Positions 44,688 to 54,140 of a stretch of 64,000 nt of DNA are shown here, one piece after another. A program made the position numbers and the translations under genes. The DNA is from Litoreibacter roseus (GTDB lineage: Bacteria > Pseudomonadota > Alphaproteobacteria > Rhodobacterales > Rhodobacteraceae), in assembly GCF_009811795.1 (NCBI RefSeq), contig NZ_BLJE01000001.1:372001-436000 (forward strand), given 5' to 3'. The stretch's first letter is position 1; each line of letters opens with the position of its first letter. The notes below the pieces were generated by a model. That model had not been told where the DNA came from. It saw nothing but the letters and a program-made list of their open reading frames with translations, and made no database searches.

Positions 44688-46361
44688 ATGACACCGGATC
44701 AGATCAAAAAAGCATTCGAAAAAGCGCGCGCGCAGCAGGCTGCAGGTAAGCTGGATGACGCGGCCAAAGCGTACGCTCGTATCCTGAAGGCCGCGCCCAA
44801 TGTCGCGGCGGCTCAGTTCAGCCTCGGACAGATACTCGCGCGGCAAGGGAAAGCTGCAGAGGCAGAGCGGCACTACCAAGCCGCCGTGAAGTTGCGCCCG
44901 TCCGAGGCGGCAATCTGGTTTGGGTATCTTGAGCTCATCTCGCGCCATCCTGATCCCGCCCGATTGCATCAGGTGTTGTCACAGGCTGGCAAAGCAATTG
45001 TCGGAACGCCTGCCGCGATCCTCTACCCGGCGCTACTGGCCGCCAGAACCGGGCAGGCCGGCGCGGAAGATGCCCTGAAAAAGGCGCGGGCTGCGGGCAT
45101 TGACGATCCAAGGCTCGGTGTGGCCCTGGCGCAAATCAAGGATCGCGCCGGGGCGCCGGACGAGGCGCTTGCGCTTCTTGACGATGTGCTGAGCGCCCAC
45201 CCCAAGAATGACGTTGCGCTCGCCAGAAAGGCCGAGATCCTGCGCGATACAAGCCGGTTGGACGAGGCGCTTGCAACAGCTCGCAGCGCAATTGACGCGG
45301 TTCCGGCCTCTGGGGGACTCTACCATCTCTATGCGGGGATCCGAAAAATTCAGTCCGATGATCCCGTGGTCGGACAAATGCAGAAACTTCTGAAGAAGAA
45401 ACCGAAGGGGCATCCAGACATCCCGTCATTGGCCCATGGGCTTGCCAAGGCGATGGAAGACACTGGCGCAAAGGGCAAGGTGTTTGGATATCTCAAGATC
45501 GCGAATGCCGAGAGCAACAAGCGCTTCCCCTACGATCTCGATGCAGACCTGGCCGAAATAGACGCTCGCCAGACGCTCTACCTGGCTCTCAAACATGATG
45601 GGGAAACGCCCAAACAACAGACAGCGGACGGACCGGTCTTTGTGACCGGCATGCCACGCTCGGGGACGACGTTGATCGAGCAGATCATCGCCGCCCACTC
45701 GCAGGTCACTGGCGGGGGGGAGCTTGGGCTCCTGGCGGGTGGTGTGTCGAAAGCGCTGGCTGAAAAAGGCCCCGATCTGGAAGACCGGTTGAAAAAAGCA
45801 GGGGCTGTCTATCAGGACCGGCTTGCGGTTCGCTTTCCCGATGCGACGCGCGTGACGGACAAAAGTATCAGCACCTACAGCATGATCGGGTTTGTCCCCT
45901 ACATCCTGCCTGCTGCGCGTGTGGTTGTTGTGCGCCGGGACCCACGAGACAATGCCCTGTCGCTCTACAAAAATCTGTTCGTTGGTGGGCGTCACCGCTA
46001 CGCCAACGACCTGCGCAATATCGCGCGTTTTATGCGGGCGTTCGAGGACCAGCTCGCGTTCTGGCGCAAGCACTGCCCCGATCAGTTCTTCGAAATTGCT
46101 TACGAGGATGTCGTGAACGCGCCGGAGGATGCGACCAAGGCACTGATCTCTGCGGTGGGGTTGACATGGGAAGACGCGTGCCTGTCCTTCCACGACAGTG
46201 ACGCACAGGTTCGAACGCTGTCATCGGCACAGGTCCGGCAGCCGCTTTACGCAAGTTCGATCGGGAAATGGCAGAGCTTCGAGGAAGAGCTTGCGCCCTT
46301 CATCGAAGAATACGACCGGCTTTCGGGGGAAGGTAAGCCTAGTTTGCGCCAGCGCGCTTAA
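44688..46361 (+). CDS. TPR-repeat sulfotransferase family protein
   Basis: A 557-residue protein: about 300 residues of TPR-like helical repeats (KLDDAAKAYARILKAAP, AEAERHYQAAVKLRP, DEALATARSAIDAVP) and a C-terminal sulfotransferase domain starting with the PAPS 5'-phosphosulfate loop GMPRSGTTLIEQI near 319. The 3'-phosphate loop VVVVRRDPRDNALSLYKN follows, and the DKSIS and IGKWQSFEEEL elements are present. It transfers sulfate from PAPS to an unknown acceptor, perhaps a polysaccharide or peptide. The gap before it (44447-44687) holds no obvious feature. Confidence 0.88.
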   Translation: MTPDQIKKAFEKARAQQAAGKLDDAAKAYARILKAAPNVAAAQFSLGQILARQGKAAEAERHYQAAVKLRPSEAAIWFGYLELISRHPDPARLHQVLSQAGKAIVGTPAAILYPALLAARTGQAGAEDALKKARAAGIDDPRLGVALAQIKDRAGAPDEALALLDDVLSAHPKNDVALARKAEILRDTSRLDEALATARSAIDAVPASGGLYHLYAGIRKIQSDDPVVGQMQKLLKKKPKGHPDIPSLAHGLAKAMEDTGAKGKVFGYLKIANAESNKRFPYDLDADLAEIDARQTLYLALKHDGETPKQQTADGPVFVTGMPRSGTTLIEQIIAAHSQVTGGGELGLLAGGVSKALAEKGPDLEDRLKKAGAVYQDRLAVRFPDATRVTDKSISTYSMIGFVPYILPAARVVVVRRDPRDNALSLYKNLFVGGRHRYANDLRNIARFMRAFEDQLAFWRKHCPDQFFEIAYEDVVNAPEDATKALISAVGLTWEDACLSFHDSDAQVRTLSSAQVRQPLYASSIGKWQSFEEELAPFIEEYDRLSGEGKPSLRQRA

Positions 46362-46476
46362 GCGGAACGACGGATTCAGACGTGGTAAGTTTGCTTTGGC
46401 GCGTCCATGGCAAAGCGACGTCCGTCTTTGCGCTTTCCTCGAGCACCCATTTCAGCCAACGCGATTTAGCAGCCAT
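46339..46476 (-). CDS. 45-residue basic small protein
   Basis: The ATG at 46476 follows a strong GAAGGA site six bases upstream. The product starts MAAKSRWLKWVLEESAKTD.. and includes LPWTRQ; it is Lys/Arg-rich in its C-terminal half. Short proteins opening with a WLKSV..A..PW..R pattern occur in Rhodobacterales as I recall, so it is likely a real conserved small gene, though the C-terminal half looks divergent. The last 23 bases overlap the convergent sulfotransferase 3' end. Function unknown. Confidence 0.6.
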   Translation of the reverse strand: MAAKSRWLKWVLEESAKTDVALPWTRQSKLTTSESVVPLKRAGAN

Positions 46477-46628
46477 GTTTGATCCTTCGTTTGTAGCGGG
46501 CGGCGGCGTTAAGTGCTGCGTTGTTACCCACGGTATTCGAACGCCCCATCTTGGGGCCTGTTTACGATCTATTAAGGGTTTTGGGCCGAACCATGACCCG
46601 GATAGGGCCATACCACGATCTGATGTGG

Positions 46629-47381
46629 CTAAAGTCGGATGGTGGCGATCAATCGACCGTAATCCGCTTCGCCCGTATGGACCGAGCGGCGGTAGGAATA
46701 GAATTTTTCAGGCATGCTATAGGTGCAATGACGTGTCCACTCGGCGGTCACACCAGCACTGCGCAGCCTGTGCAGTCCGTAGGCGGGGAGGTCAAATTGA
46801 AGCCGGTCGCCCTCGCCTTGGGCGAAAAACCGAGTGTTTTCCGGATCCTCATCGACGAAGCGATCAAAGAACTCAGGCCCCACCTCGTAAGCAGCCTGAC
46901 TGATGGACGGACCGATCACCGCCGTGATCCGGCTGCGCGATGCGCCAATCTCAACCATCGCATCAACCGTCGCCTCCAACACGCCCCGAAGGGCGCCACC
47001 CCACCCCGCATGGGCTGCCCCAACCACCTGAGCGTCGGCGTCGGCAAATAGAACAGGCTGGCAATCGGCAGACAACACGCCAAGCGCGATGCCAGGTGTT
47101 GCCGTCACCATACCGTCCGCTTTGGGTTTTTCTGACAAAGGCTCGGTCACATTGATCACATCTGCCGAATGGATCTGATGAACCGAGACAAGTGTCTCAG
47201 GTGTCACATCCATTGCACCCGCGACCCGCGCCCGGTTTGTGGCCACCGCATCGCGCTGATCCGAAGACCCGAAACCGCAATTCAACCCCTCAAAGATGCC
47301 CGACGATGCGCCACCGCGACGGGTAAAGAACCCGTGCCGCAGCGGGGCCAGACTGTCGGATGTCAGGATCTCTAGGGTCAT
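46629..47381 (-). CDS. pgeF: peptidoglycan editing factor PgeF
   Basis: A 250-residue protein of the former multicopper-laccase/DUF152 family, now known as PgeF, which prevents misincorporation of L-serine into peptidoglycan in E. coli. The zinc-site residues are in VHQIHSADV, LSADCQPVLF and AAHAGWGG. It is the last gene of an lgt-midA-pgeF run, three bases after the methyltransferase. Confidence 0.93.
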   Translation of the reverse strand: MTLEILTSDSLAPLRHGFFTRRGGASSGIFEGLNCGFGSSDQRDAVATNRARVAGAMDVTPETLVSVHQIHSADVINVTEPLSEKPKADGMVTATPGIALGVLSADCQPVLFADADAQVVGAAHAGWGGALRGVLEATVDAMVEIGASRSRITAVIGPSISQAAYEVGPEFFDRFVDEDPENTRFFAQGEGDRLQFDLPAYGLHRLRSAGVTAEWTRHCTYSMPEKFYSYRRSVHTGEADYGRLIATIRL

Positions 47382-47384
47382 GGA

Positions 47385-48446
47385 TCAAACCTTAGCGCTG
47401 AACCCCGGGGGCAGGGGTGCGCCTGCGGGATAAAGGGCAAGTGCTTTAAACAAGGTTCCCATTTCTTCGGGGTGGGTCAAGCGCCGATGCGCCAAGGTAT
47501 GGCTTTCCAGCAGTTCGCCGGAAAGCCCCCTGGCCAGCGCTTGCGCCCGTGCCGTGATGCCCAATCGTTCCAGCAAGACGCCTTGAGGGACCATCTGTGA
47601 GGCTTGGCATTCGGTGATCGCGTTCGACAGGGCTTCGAAATCGACATGGGCCGTCAGATCGGCCATACCGGGGGCGTCCAACGGATTGACGGGCTGGTGG
47701 TTCTGGACCGCCTGAAACGTGTCACCCTTCGAGCGCCAATCGCCGTAATCAATGAGCAGCGCAGCGCCGCCGTTCTGCGCTATCCGCTGGTCCAGTGTCG
47801 TTATGATCTGCGGCGCAGCGGGGCAAACCTCCACGATATCCCCGTCCCGTGTGTCGACCAGTCGATGGGCCAGCATGTCGGGCAGCGCGACAGGCGCCCG
47901 TCCCCAGACCAGCGTATCACTGTCCGACCCGATCCGACGTTCCGCCCATCCCGTGCGCGTGCGTTCATATTGGCGGATCGGAAGCGCGTCGAAAAACTCG
48001 TTGGCCAAAAGAAGCGTCGGAGCGTCCGGCAGCGTCGTCACATCGTCGTGCCATGTGATATCAACATCCCCAAGCGTCGCGCGCTGTTTGTCGCGCAGGG
48101 CGGGGCTGGCTTCGACCAGATGAATAGGTGGCGGTTGCATGACCTTGCAGATGACCCGCAACACGTCTTTCATCAGCGTGCCCCGGCCCGGTCCGATCTC
48201 TGCCAGCACGGTTTTCGCGGGCTTGCCCTGATCCACCCATGTCTGCGCCAGACAGAGCCCGAGCACCTCGCCAAACATCTGACTGATCTCCGGCGCGGTG
48301 GTGAAGTCGCCTTGCCGTCCGAACGGTGTCTTTGTGGTGTAATAGCCATGTTCAGGATGCAACAGGCAAAGCGCCATATAGTCAGCCACAGACAGGGGGC
48401 CATCCAGCGCGATTTGCTGAAGGATCAACTGCTTGAGCGGAGTCAT
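47385..48446 (-). CDS. MidA/NDUFAF7-like SAM-dependent methyltransferase
   Basis: A 353-residue class I methyltransferase of the DUF185 family; the mitochondrial homologue NDUFAF7 dimethylates an arginine of a complex I subunit. The SAM motif is [16 protein letters not shown] near 85-100; [22 protein letters not shown]-like and [13 protein letters not shown] segments follow. The ATG at 48446 overlaps the lgt stop (ATGA); an upstream extension of 137 codons inside lgt is not coding. A complex I role here is inferred. Confidence 0.9.
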   Translation of the reverse strand: MTPLKQLILQQIALDGPLSVADYMALCLLHPEHGYYTTKTPFGRQGDFTTAPEISQMFGEVLGLCLAQTWVDQGKPAKTVLAEIGPGRGTLMKDVLRVICKVMQPPPIHLVEASPALRDKQRATLGDVDITWHDDVTTLPDAPTLLLANEFFDALPIRQYERTRTGWAERRIGSDSDTLVWGRAPVALPDMLAHRLVDTRDGDIVEVCPAAPQIITTLDQRIAQNGGAALLIDYGDWRSKGDTFQAVQNHQPVNPLDAPGMADLTAHVDFEALSNAITECQASQMVPQGVLLERLGITARAQALARGLSGELLESHTLAHRRLTHPEEMGTLFKALALYPAGAPLPPGFSAKV

Positions 48447-49342
48447 GCGTGTTGTGCGATCCGGCGACGGGCGACGGCAATCAAGGCAAATCCAGCAAGG
48501 ATCATCGGCAGCGACAAAAGCTGCCCCATCGTCAGACCATATCCTCCAACATGCAGCGCCAGACCCAACGGGTTTCCGTCCGACACGAACTGAGCGTCGG
48601 GCTGACGCACGAACTCCACAAGGAACCGCGCAACACCATAACCTGCCACAAAGACACCGATCATCGCGCCGGGTTTCTTCAACCAACCGCGCCGCACCCC
48701 CAGCCAGAGCAGGAGGGCAAAGAGCAAAGCACCCTCCATCAGGGCTTCGTAAAGTTGTGAGGGATGTCGCGCGCAAAGTCCGGCGACGTCCGGGCAGAAC
48801 TGCGCGGCGTCGCCCGGAAAAATCACACCCCAGGGCAGATCCGTCGGGCGCCCCCAAAGCTCAGCATTGATGAAGTTAGCAACGCGTCCCAGAAACAGCC
48901 CCGGCGCTGCCGATATGGCAACGGCATCTCCCACCGACAACACCGGTAGCTTATACTTCCAGCTATACAAACAGATCGCCAGCACAACGCCCAGAAAGCC
49001 GCCATGAAATGCCATCCCGCCGCGCCAGATTTGCAGGATCTGAGCGGGGTTTTCGACGTAGTATGCGGGTTGATAGAACAGCACAAATCCAAGCCTGCCG
49101 CCTAGCACCACGCCAATGATAATCCATGTCAGCAAATCTTCCGGCTGTTTGGGGGTCATTGGCGCCGTTTCATTGGGCCAAAGGGCAGGGCGTTTCACCA
49201 ACTGCACAACAATCCACCATGCAATGATCATCCCGACGATATAGGCCAGCGCGTACCAGCGCAGCGCGAACTCGAACCCGCCAAGAGACAAGACAAAGAT
49301 CTCGGGGCTGAGATCGGGAAAATGTATCGCTGCCGCTATCAT
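48443..49342 (-). CDS. lgt: prolipoprotein diacylglyceryl transferase
   Basis: Inner-membrane enzyme that attaches diacylglycerol to lipobox cysteines; it would act on the lipoproteins encoded at 3412-4596 and 19352-19960. It has 299 residues with about seven hydrophobic segments and the signature [22 protein letters not shown], plus [12 protein letters not shown] near the middle. First gene of the lgt-midA-pgeF operon, with an ATGA overlap at its 3' end. Confidence 0.96.
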   Translation of the reverse strand: MIAAAIHFPDLSPEIFVLSLGGFEFALRWYALAYIVGMIIAWWIVVQLVKRPALWPNETAPMTPKQPEDLLTWIIIGVVLGGRLGFVLFYQPAYYVENPAQILQIWRGGMAFHGGFLGVVLAICLYSWKYKLPVLSVGDAVAISAAPGLFLGRVANFINAELWGRPTDLPWGVIFPGDAAQFCPDVAGLCARHPSQLYEALMEGALLFALLLWLGVRRGWLKKPGAMIGVFVAGYGVARFLVEFVRQPDAQFVSDGNPLGLALHVGGYGLTMGQLLSLPMILAGFALIAVARRRIAQHA

Positions 49343-49435
49343 GGTCCCGAAGTGCGATGAGCCTGCGGCGAAGTCAACCTTGAGAAAGACGCCAAGTCAG
49401 CCCATATACAGACCAAGCAAAGCGATGAGGATGCC

Positions 49436-49699
49436 ATGCAGACGCGCAACAAGTTTTTCGACGACATGTCCCAACTGATGACAAACGCCATGGGTGTGGC
49501 CCAAGGGGCCAAGTCGGAAGCCGAAGGGGCAATGAAAGGCATGCTCGACCGTTGGCTTGCAGATCGCGATTTTGTGACCCGTGAAGAGTTCGACGCCGTG
49601 CGTGCGATGGCTCAGAAAGCCCGGGAAGAGAACGAAGCGCTGAAAGCCCGCCTCGATGAGTTGGCTGGGGGCGGAAAATCCAAAACCAAGAAAAGCTAG
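49436..49699 (+). CDS. UbiK family accessory factor (BMFP/YqiC-like)
   Basis: An 87-residue coiled-coil protein like E. coli UbiK (YqiC), an accessory factor for ubiquinone biosynthesis. N-terminal amphipathic part FFDDMSQLMTNAMGVAQG, then a coiled coil from about 40 to 75 (TREEFDAVRAMAQKAREENEALKARLDEL) and a lysine tail. AGGATG precedes the ATG at 49436. Divergent from lgt. Confidence 0.85.
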   Translation: MQTRNKFFDDMSQLMTNAMGVAQGAKSEAEGAMKGMLDRWLADRDFVTREEFDAVRAMAQKAREENEALKARLDELAGGGKSKTKKS

Positions 49700-49842
49700 G
49701 GTCTGCCACCTACGCGCCGAGCGCTTGGCATGTCCAAAAATGAGGCGCGGGGTTAAGGTCAAACGCGCTTTTCATTCCCTGACTTGCAGAATCCGACTGA
49801 GTGCGCCCTACTTCGGCAGTGTCACCTGAACGGAGTTCCCGC

Positions 49843-50637
49843 ATGAAAATTCTGTCCGCATTTGTTGCGTTTGGTCTCGCCGCCCTGACAATGCCAGTAC
49901 TGGCCGATGGTCATCTGCCCAATCTGGACGGTCGCGAGATTGTCGTCGTGACGGAAAACGCCTACCCGCCGCTGCAATTTGTAGAGCCAGGGACAGGTGA
50001 TGCGATTGGCTGGGAATATGACGCGATGGCCGAGATCGCCGAACGCATCAACGCCGAGATCACTTATGAGAACACAAGCTGGGACGCGATGATCCCTGCG
50101 ATCAGCGAAGGCCAATACGATATTGGTATGACGGGCATCACTATCCGGGACGACCGGAAGGAAAAGGTCGACTTCTCTGAACCCTACATGCGGTCTGAAA
50201 TGGTGATGCTGGTGCGCGGGGATGAAGAGCGGTTCAGTGATGCGGCCGCGTTCGCCGAAAACGAGGATCTCCTGATGGCGGCTCAACCCGGCACGACGCC
50301 CTTTTACGTCGGTGTCTACGACGTACTCGACGGGGATGAGCAAAATCCACGGATCAAGCTCTTTGAAACCTTCGGGGCCGGGGTTCAGGCGCTGCGGACC
50401 GGCGATGTGGATCTCGTGCTAACCGATGGAACCGCGGGCAATGGCTACGTCGCCGCTTCAGATGGCGCGCTCAAGATTGTTGGCGAAAAGCTGGGGACAG
50501 AGGATTTCGGGTTCATCTTCCCAAAAGGGTCGGACCTTGTTGAGCCGGTCAATGCGGCCATCGCCGATATGCGCGCTGATGGCACACTCGATGCTCTGAA
50601 CCAGAAGTGGTTTCTCGATTACAAGCTGGGCGGATGA
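49843..50637 (+). CDS. amino-acid ABC transporter substrate-binding protein
   Basis: A 264-residue periplasmic binding protein of the family 3 type, with a signal peptide (residues 1-21, ending PVLADG). The segment [32 protein letters not shown] and the binding-site run [23 protein letters not shown] are typical of polar amino-acid binders. The ATG at 49843 has GGAG eight bases upstream. The partner permease follows by 30 bases. Confidence 0.93.
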   Translation: MKILSAFVAFGLAALTMPVLADGHLPNLDGREIVVVTENAYPPLQFVEPGTGDAIGWEYDAMAEIAERINAEITYENTSWDAMIPAISEGQYDIGMTGITIRDDRKEKVDFSEPYMRSEMVMLVRGDEERFSDAAAFAENEDLLMAAQPGTTPFYVGVYDVLDGDEQNPRIKLFETFGAGVQALRTGDVDLVLTDGTAGNGYVAASDGALKIVGEKLGTEDFGFIFPKGSDLVEPVNAAIADMRADGTLDALNQKWFLDYKLGG

Positions 50638-50667
50638 GGTCACGCTGACAGAAGCGCGCGGGTCGCG

Positions 50668-51462
50668 ATGCTCGGGCCATCCCCAAACGAAAAAGACTTT
50701 CCCTACTGGCTCGTGCTTCTTGCGCTGATCGGCCTTTGGCTGGGCTACCGCGTGGTGGCCGATGATCTCTACGCTCAGGTATTGGGTACGCTCACGAAGG
50801 GCATTCGGATCACGATATTCGTAACGCTCGTTGGGTTTACGACGGCCTCGCTGGCCGGGCTTCTGCTGGCTGTCATGAGCCTGTCGGGCAACATCGTTCT
50901 CAGGCAGATCGCCCGCTTCTACATCGAGGTCATCCGCGGCATTCCCATCATCGTGCTGCTGCTCTACGTGGCTTTTGCACTGGCACCAGGACTTGTGGCT
51001 TTGGCCAACTGGGGACTGGATCTCGTCGGCGGCGAGCCGGTATCGACCCGGCAGTTCCCACTTCTGTGGCGGGCCATCCTTGCACTGGCGATCGGCTATT
51101 CCGCTTTTATCGCAGAGGTCTTCCGCGCGGGCCTTCAGTCAGTCGATGCGGGCCAGATCGAGGCGGCAGAGGCGCTTGGACTTAACCGCTGGCACCGGTT
51201 TCGCCACATCGTCTTTCCTCAGGCCATTCGGGTCATCCTCCCGCCTCTGGGTAATGATTTCATCGCAATGGTGAAAGATTCCAGTCTTGTGTCCGTGCTG
51301 GGCGTCAGCGACATTACCCAATTAGGCAAGGTGACGGCAGCGGGGAACTTTCGCTATTTTGAAACCTATAATATTGTTGCGCTTCTGTATTTAACATTGA
51401 CGATCACACTTTCGCTCATGCTCCGGTACCTCGAAAGGCGGTTACGCGCCCAGCCAAAGTGA
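50668..51462 (+). CDS. amino-acid ABC transporter permease (HisM/GlnP type)
   Basis: A 264-residue inner-membrane permease with five to six hydrophobic segments. The EAA loop is visible as GQIEAAEALGLNRWHRFRHIVFPQAIRVILPPLGNDF near 175. It pairs with the binding protein upstream. The ATP-binding subunit and any second permease are not adjacent (an M3 peptidase follows), so the ATPase must be encoded elsewhere or shared. Confidence 0.92.
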   Translation: MLGPSPNEKDFPYWLVLLALIGLWLGYRVVADDLYAQVLGTLTKGIRITIFVTLVGFTTASLAGLLLAVMSLSGNIVLRQIARFYIEVIRGIPIIVLLLYVAFALAPGLVALANWGLDLVGGEPVSTRQFPLLWRAILALAIGYSAFIAEVFRAGLQSVDAGQIEAAEALGLNRWHRFRHIVFPQAIRVILPPLGNDFIAMVKDSSLVSVLGVSDITQLGKVTAAGNFRYFETYNIVALLYLTLTITLSLMLRYLERRLRAQPK

Positions 51463-51518
51463 GGCACTTGGAACGCCAAGCCGCGGGGGCTATTCTATTG
51501 TGACGAGGAGACTTTTTA

Positions 51519-53540
51519 ATGACGAACCCGCTTTTGTCCGATTGGACGACACGCTTTAATCTTCCCCCCTTTTCAGACATCAAAGACAGCCATTTCGAAG
51601 AAGGACTTGATGCTGCGTTGACCACGGCGCGGGCTGAACTGACCGCCATCGCGAACAATCCGGAGCCCGCGACCTTCGACAACACCATCAACGCTTTGGC
51701 CTTGATGGGCGAAGATCTCGATAAGGTTCTGGTGCCGTTCTACACGCTCGCCTCGACCGACAGCACGCCTGAGCGGGAAGCCCTACAGCGGGATTTTTCG
51801 CCGCTGCTGTCAGCCTGGAGTTCCGAGGTCATGATGAACCGCGCGCTGTTCGAGCGGGTGGACACTCTTTGGAACTGTATAGACGATCTGAACCTCAGCG
51901 ATGAGGAACGGCGCGTGCTGGATCTAAGCCACCGCAACTTCGTGCGTGCCGGCGCGAAGCTGGAAGGGGACGCATATGATCGTCTGAAAGAGGTGCAGAA
52001 GCGCCTGGCGGTCTTGGGTACTGAGTTCACACAGAATATTCTGGCAGATGAACGCAGTTGGTCCATGGCGCTGACAGATGATGATCTGGAAGGCCTGCCC
52101 GACTTCGTGAAAGCCTCTGCCATTGCGGCCGGAAAGGAGCGGGATGCGGACGGTCCCGTCGTGACCCTGTCCCGCTCGCTGATCGTACCGTTTCTTCAGT
52201 TCTCCAGCAGGCGGGATTTGCGCGAACGCGCTTACCGCGCGTGGACCTCACGCGGTGCGAACGGGGGCGAGACCGACAATCGAGAGATCGCTGCGGAAAT
52301 TTTGCAACTGCGGGCCGAGCGCGCGCAGCTCTTGGGCTACTCCAGCTTTGCCGACTACAAGCTGGAAATTCAGATGGCCAAGACACCGGATGCAGTGCGC
52401 GGCCTTCTGATGGATGTCTGGCACCCGGCAAAGGCGCAAGCCGAACGGGACGCCGAGGTCCTGACCCGGATGATGCACGAGGACCGTGTGAACGGCGATC
52501 TGGAACCGTGGGACTGGCGGTATTACTCGCGCCAACGACGCGCGGTTGAACACGACCTCGATGAAGCTGAGCTCAAGTCCTATCTGCAGCTCGACAACAT
52601 GATCGAAGCGGCCTTCGACTGCGCCACACGGCTGTTCGACCTGGAGTTTTCCCCCATCGACGTGTCCCTTCATCACCCCGATGCCCGCGCGTGGGAGGTC
52701 ACGCGCGGCGGCAAACACATCGCCGTTTTCGTCGGTGACTATTTCGCCCGGGCGGGCAAGCGGTCTGGTGCGTGGTGTTCGGCCATGCGGTCCCAGCAAA
52801 AGCTGAAAGGCGACATTCGCCCTCACGTCTTGAATGTGTGCAACTTTGCGAAACCGTCCGGCGATGCGCCCGCACTCCTGTCTTATGGCGACGCCCGCAC
52901 ATTGTTCCATGAGTTCGGCCACGCATTGCACCAGATGCTGAGCGACGTGACCTATGAAATGATCTCGGGCACTTCCGTTGCCCGCGATTTTGTTGAGTTG
53001 CCCAGCCAGTTGTATGAGCATTGGCTCGAGGTACCGGAGGTGTTGCAGAAGCACGCACTCCACGCAGAGACAGGCGCGCCCATGCCCGACGAGTTGCTAA
53101 AGCGTCTTCTGGATGCGGCGACCTACGATCAGGGCTTCGCGACCGTGGAATATGTCGCGTCCGCGCTGGTTGATCTGGACTTCCACACAGGCACCCCGCC
53201 CGCTGATCCCATGGCCCGTCAGACTGATCTGCTCGAAGAACTTGGCATGCCGCATGCCATCGGTATGCGCCACGCCACGCCGCATTTCGCCCATGTGTTC
53301 TCAGGCGACGGGTATTCGGCGGGCTATTACAGCTATATGTGGTCCGAGGTCATGGACGCGGACGCGTTCGAGGCCTTCGAGGAAGCGGGCGGTGCCTTCG
53401 ACGAGGAAACCGCTGACAAGTTGGAAAAGTTCATCCTGTCCACCGGCGGCTCGCAAGAGGCCGAAGACCTCTATCTGGCGTTCCGCGGGCGGATGCCCGG
53501 CGTCGAGGCGTTGCTGAAGGGGCGGGGCCTTGCGGCCTAG
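51519..53540 (+). CDS. M3 family metallopeptidase (Dcp/oligopeptidase type)
   Basis: A 673-residue zinc peptidase of the thimet/Dcp family. The zinc motif FHEFGHALHQM is near 462, with a third ligand about 25 residues on (GTSVARDFVELPSQLYEHW). The N-terminal helical domain is complete. It degrades peptides of moderate length; neither a signal peptide nor membrane segments are seen, so it is cytosolic. SD GAGGAG precedes the ATG. Its stop shares CTAG with the convergent SH3 gene. Confidence 0.93.
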   Translation: MTNPLLSDWTTRFNLPPFSDIKDSHFEEGLDAALTTARAELTAIANNPEPATFDNTINALALMGEDLDKVLVPFYTLASTDSTPEREALQRDFSPLLSAWSSEVMMNRALFERVDTLWNCIDDLNLSDEERRVLDLSHRNFVRAGAKLEGDAYDRLKEVQKRLAVLGTEFTQNILADERSWSMALTDDDLEGLPDFVKASAIAAGKERDADGPVVTLSRSLIVPFLQFSSRRDLRERAYRAWTSRGANGGETDNREIAAEILQLRAERAQLLGYSSFADYKLEIQMAKTPDAVRGLLMDVWHPAKAQAERDAEVLTRMMHEDRVNGDLEPWDWRYYSRQRRAVEHDLDEAELKSYLQLDNMIEAAFDCATRLFDLEFSPIDVSLHHPDARAWEVTRGGKHIAVFVGDYFARAGKRSGAWCSAMRSQQKLKGDIRPHVLNVCNFAKPSGDAPALLSYGDARTLFHEFGHALHQMLSDVTYEMISGTSVARDFVELPSQLYEHWLEVPEVLQKHALHAETGAPMPDELLKRLLDAATYDQGFATVEYVASALVDLDFHTGTPPADPMARQTDLLEELGMPHAIGMRHATPHFAHVFSGDGYSAGYYSYMWSEVMDADAFEAFEEAGGAFDEETADKLEKFILSTGGSQEAEDLYLAFRGRMPGVEALLKGRGLAA

Positions 53541-54031
53541 TCGCGTACTTCGTCCGGCAAAATACCCCAGACCTGATCGCGGGCGACCCAGCCCCGCGTG
53601 CCGTTCACGGTGATCTTGCACAGGGATGTCTCGCAGGATCCAAGCCGTGCGATCACGCCAGCCTCGGCATACGCAACAGGGTCAGAGCTTGGATCAGCCT
53701 TCCGATACAGCGGTGCCAGGTCCTCTTCGACACGCACAAAGCGTGACCCGCTGAGCAGCGAGTAATGCACCCAGCCACCGGCCCCCTCGCTGTCGACCAC
53801 CCGCCGCCAATGACCGTGCTCCGCCACGATCTGCAGCGGCATGTTGCGATGTTTGAAAACCCAGTCGATCCGGTGGCTCAGGCTCGGTCCGCGCCGCACA
53901 TTCCCCTCGGCAGCTTTCAGCGACACGTAGCGCGGCATCGGCAGATTCGTCACCGGCCCTCTGTCCGCGGCCCAGGCGGGCGCACAAAACGCAAAACTGG
54001 CGGCAATCGCGAAAACAGCGTGTCGTATCAT
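53537..54031 (-). CDS. exported SH3-like domain protein
   Basis: A 164-residue periplasmic protein: signal peptide residues 1-22 (cleaved after AWA), then two SH3-like repeats. The first has SLKAAEGNVRRGPSLSHRIDWVFKHRNMPLQI, the second VARLGSCETSLCKITVNGTRGWVARDQVWG, the usual bacterial SH3_4 pattern. Cys residues in the second repeat may form a disulfide. A cell-wall role is likely but unproven. The ATG at 54031 has AGGA seven bases upstream. Confidence 0.88.
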   Translation of the reverse strand: MIRHAVFAIAASFAFCAPAWAADRGPVTNLPMPRYVSLKAAEGNVRRGPSLSHRIDWVFKHRNMPLQIVAEHGHWRRVVDSEGAGGWVHYSLLSGSRFVRVEEDLAPLYRKADPSSDPVAYAEAGVIARLGSCETSLCKITVNGTRGWVARDQVWGILPDEVRD

Positions 54032-54140
54032 GGGTATGTCCTGCTCAATCTTCTTCTGCGGCATGGCATTTCTTGCCTTGCTCCTTTGGCGCTTATCTTT
54101 GCATCATGGTTCACGAAATTCCACAAAAGGATGGTCTGAC

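Noticed and set aside
46543-46557. Hairpin GCCCCA-TCT-TGGGGC after pgeF
   Set aside because: Stem of only six base pairs and no T-run on either strand; not called as terminator.
46477-46628. Sequence with GTTCGAAT resembling a tRNA T-arm
   Set aside because: No acceptor stem or anticodon arm can be formed around it; not a tRNA.
47604-48593. 329-codon open frame antisense to the MidA-like methyltransferase and lgt end
   Set aside because: Antisense shadow; Arg-rich and no start signals.
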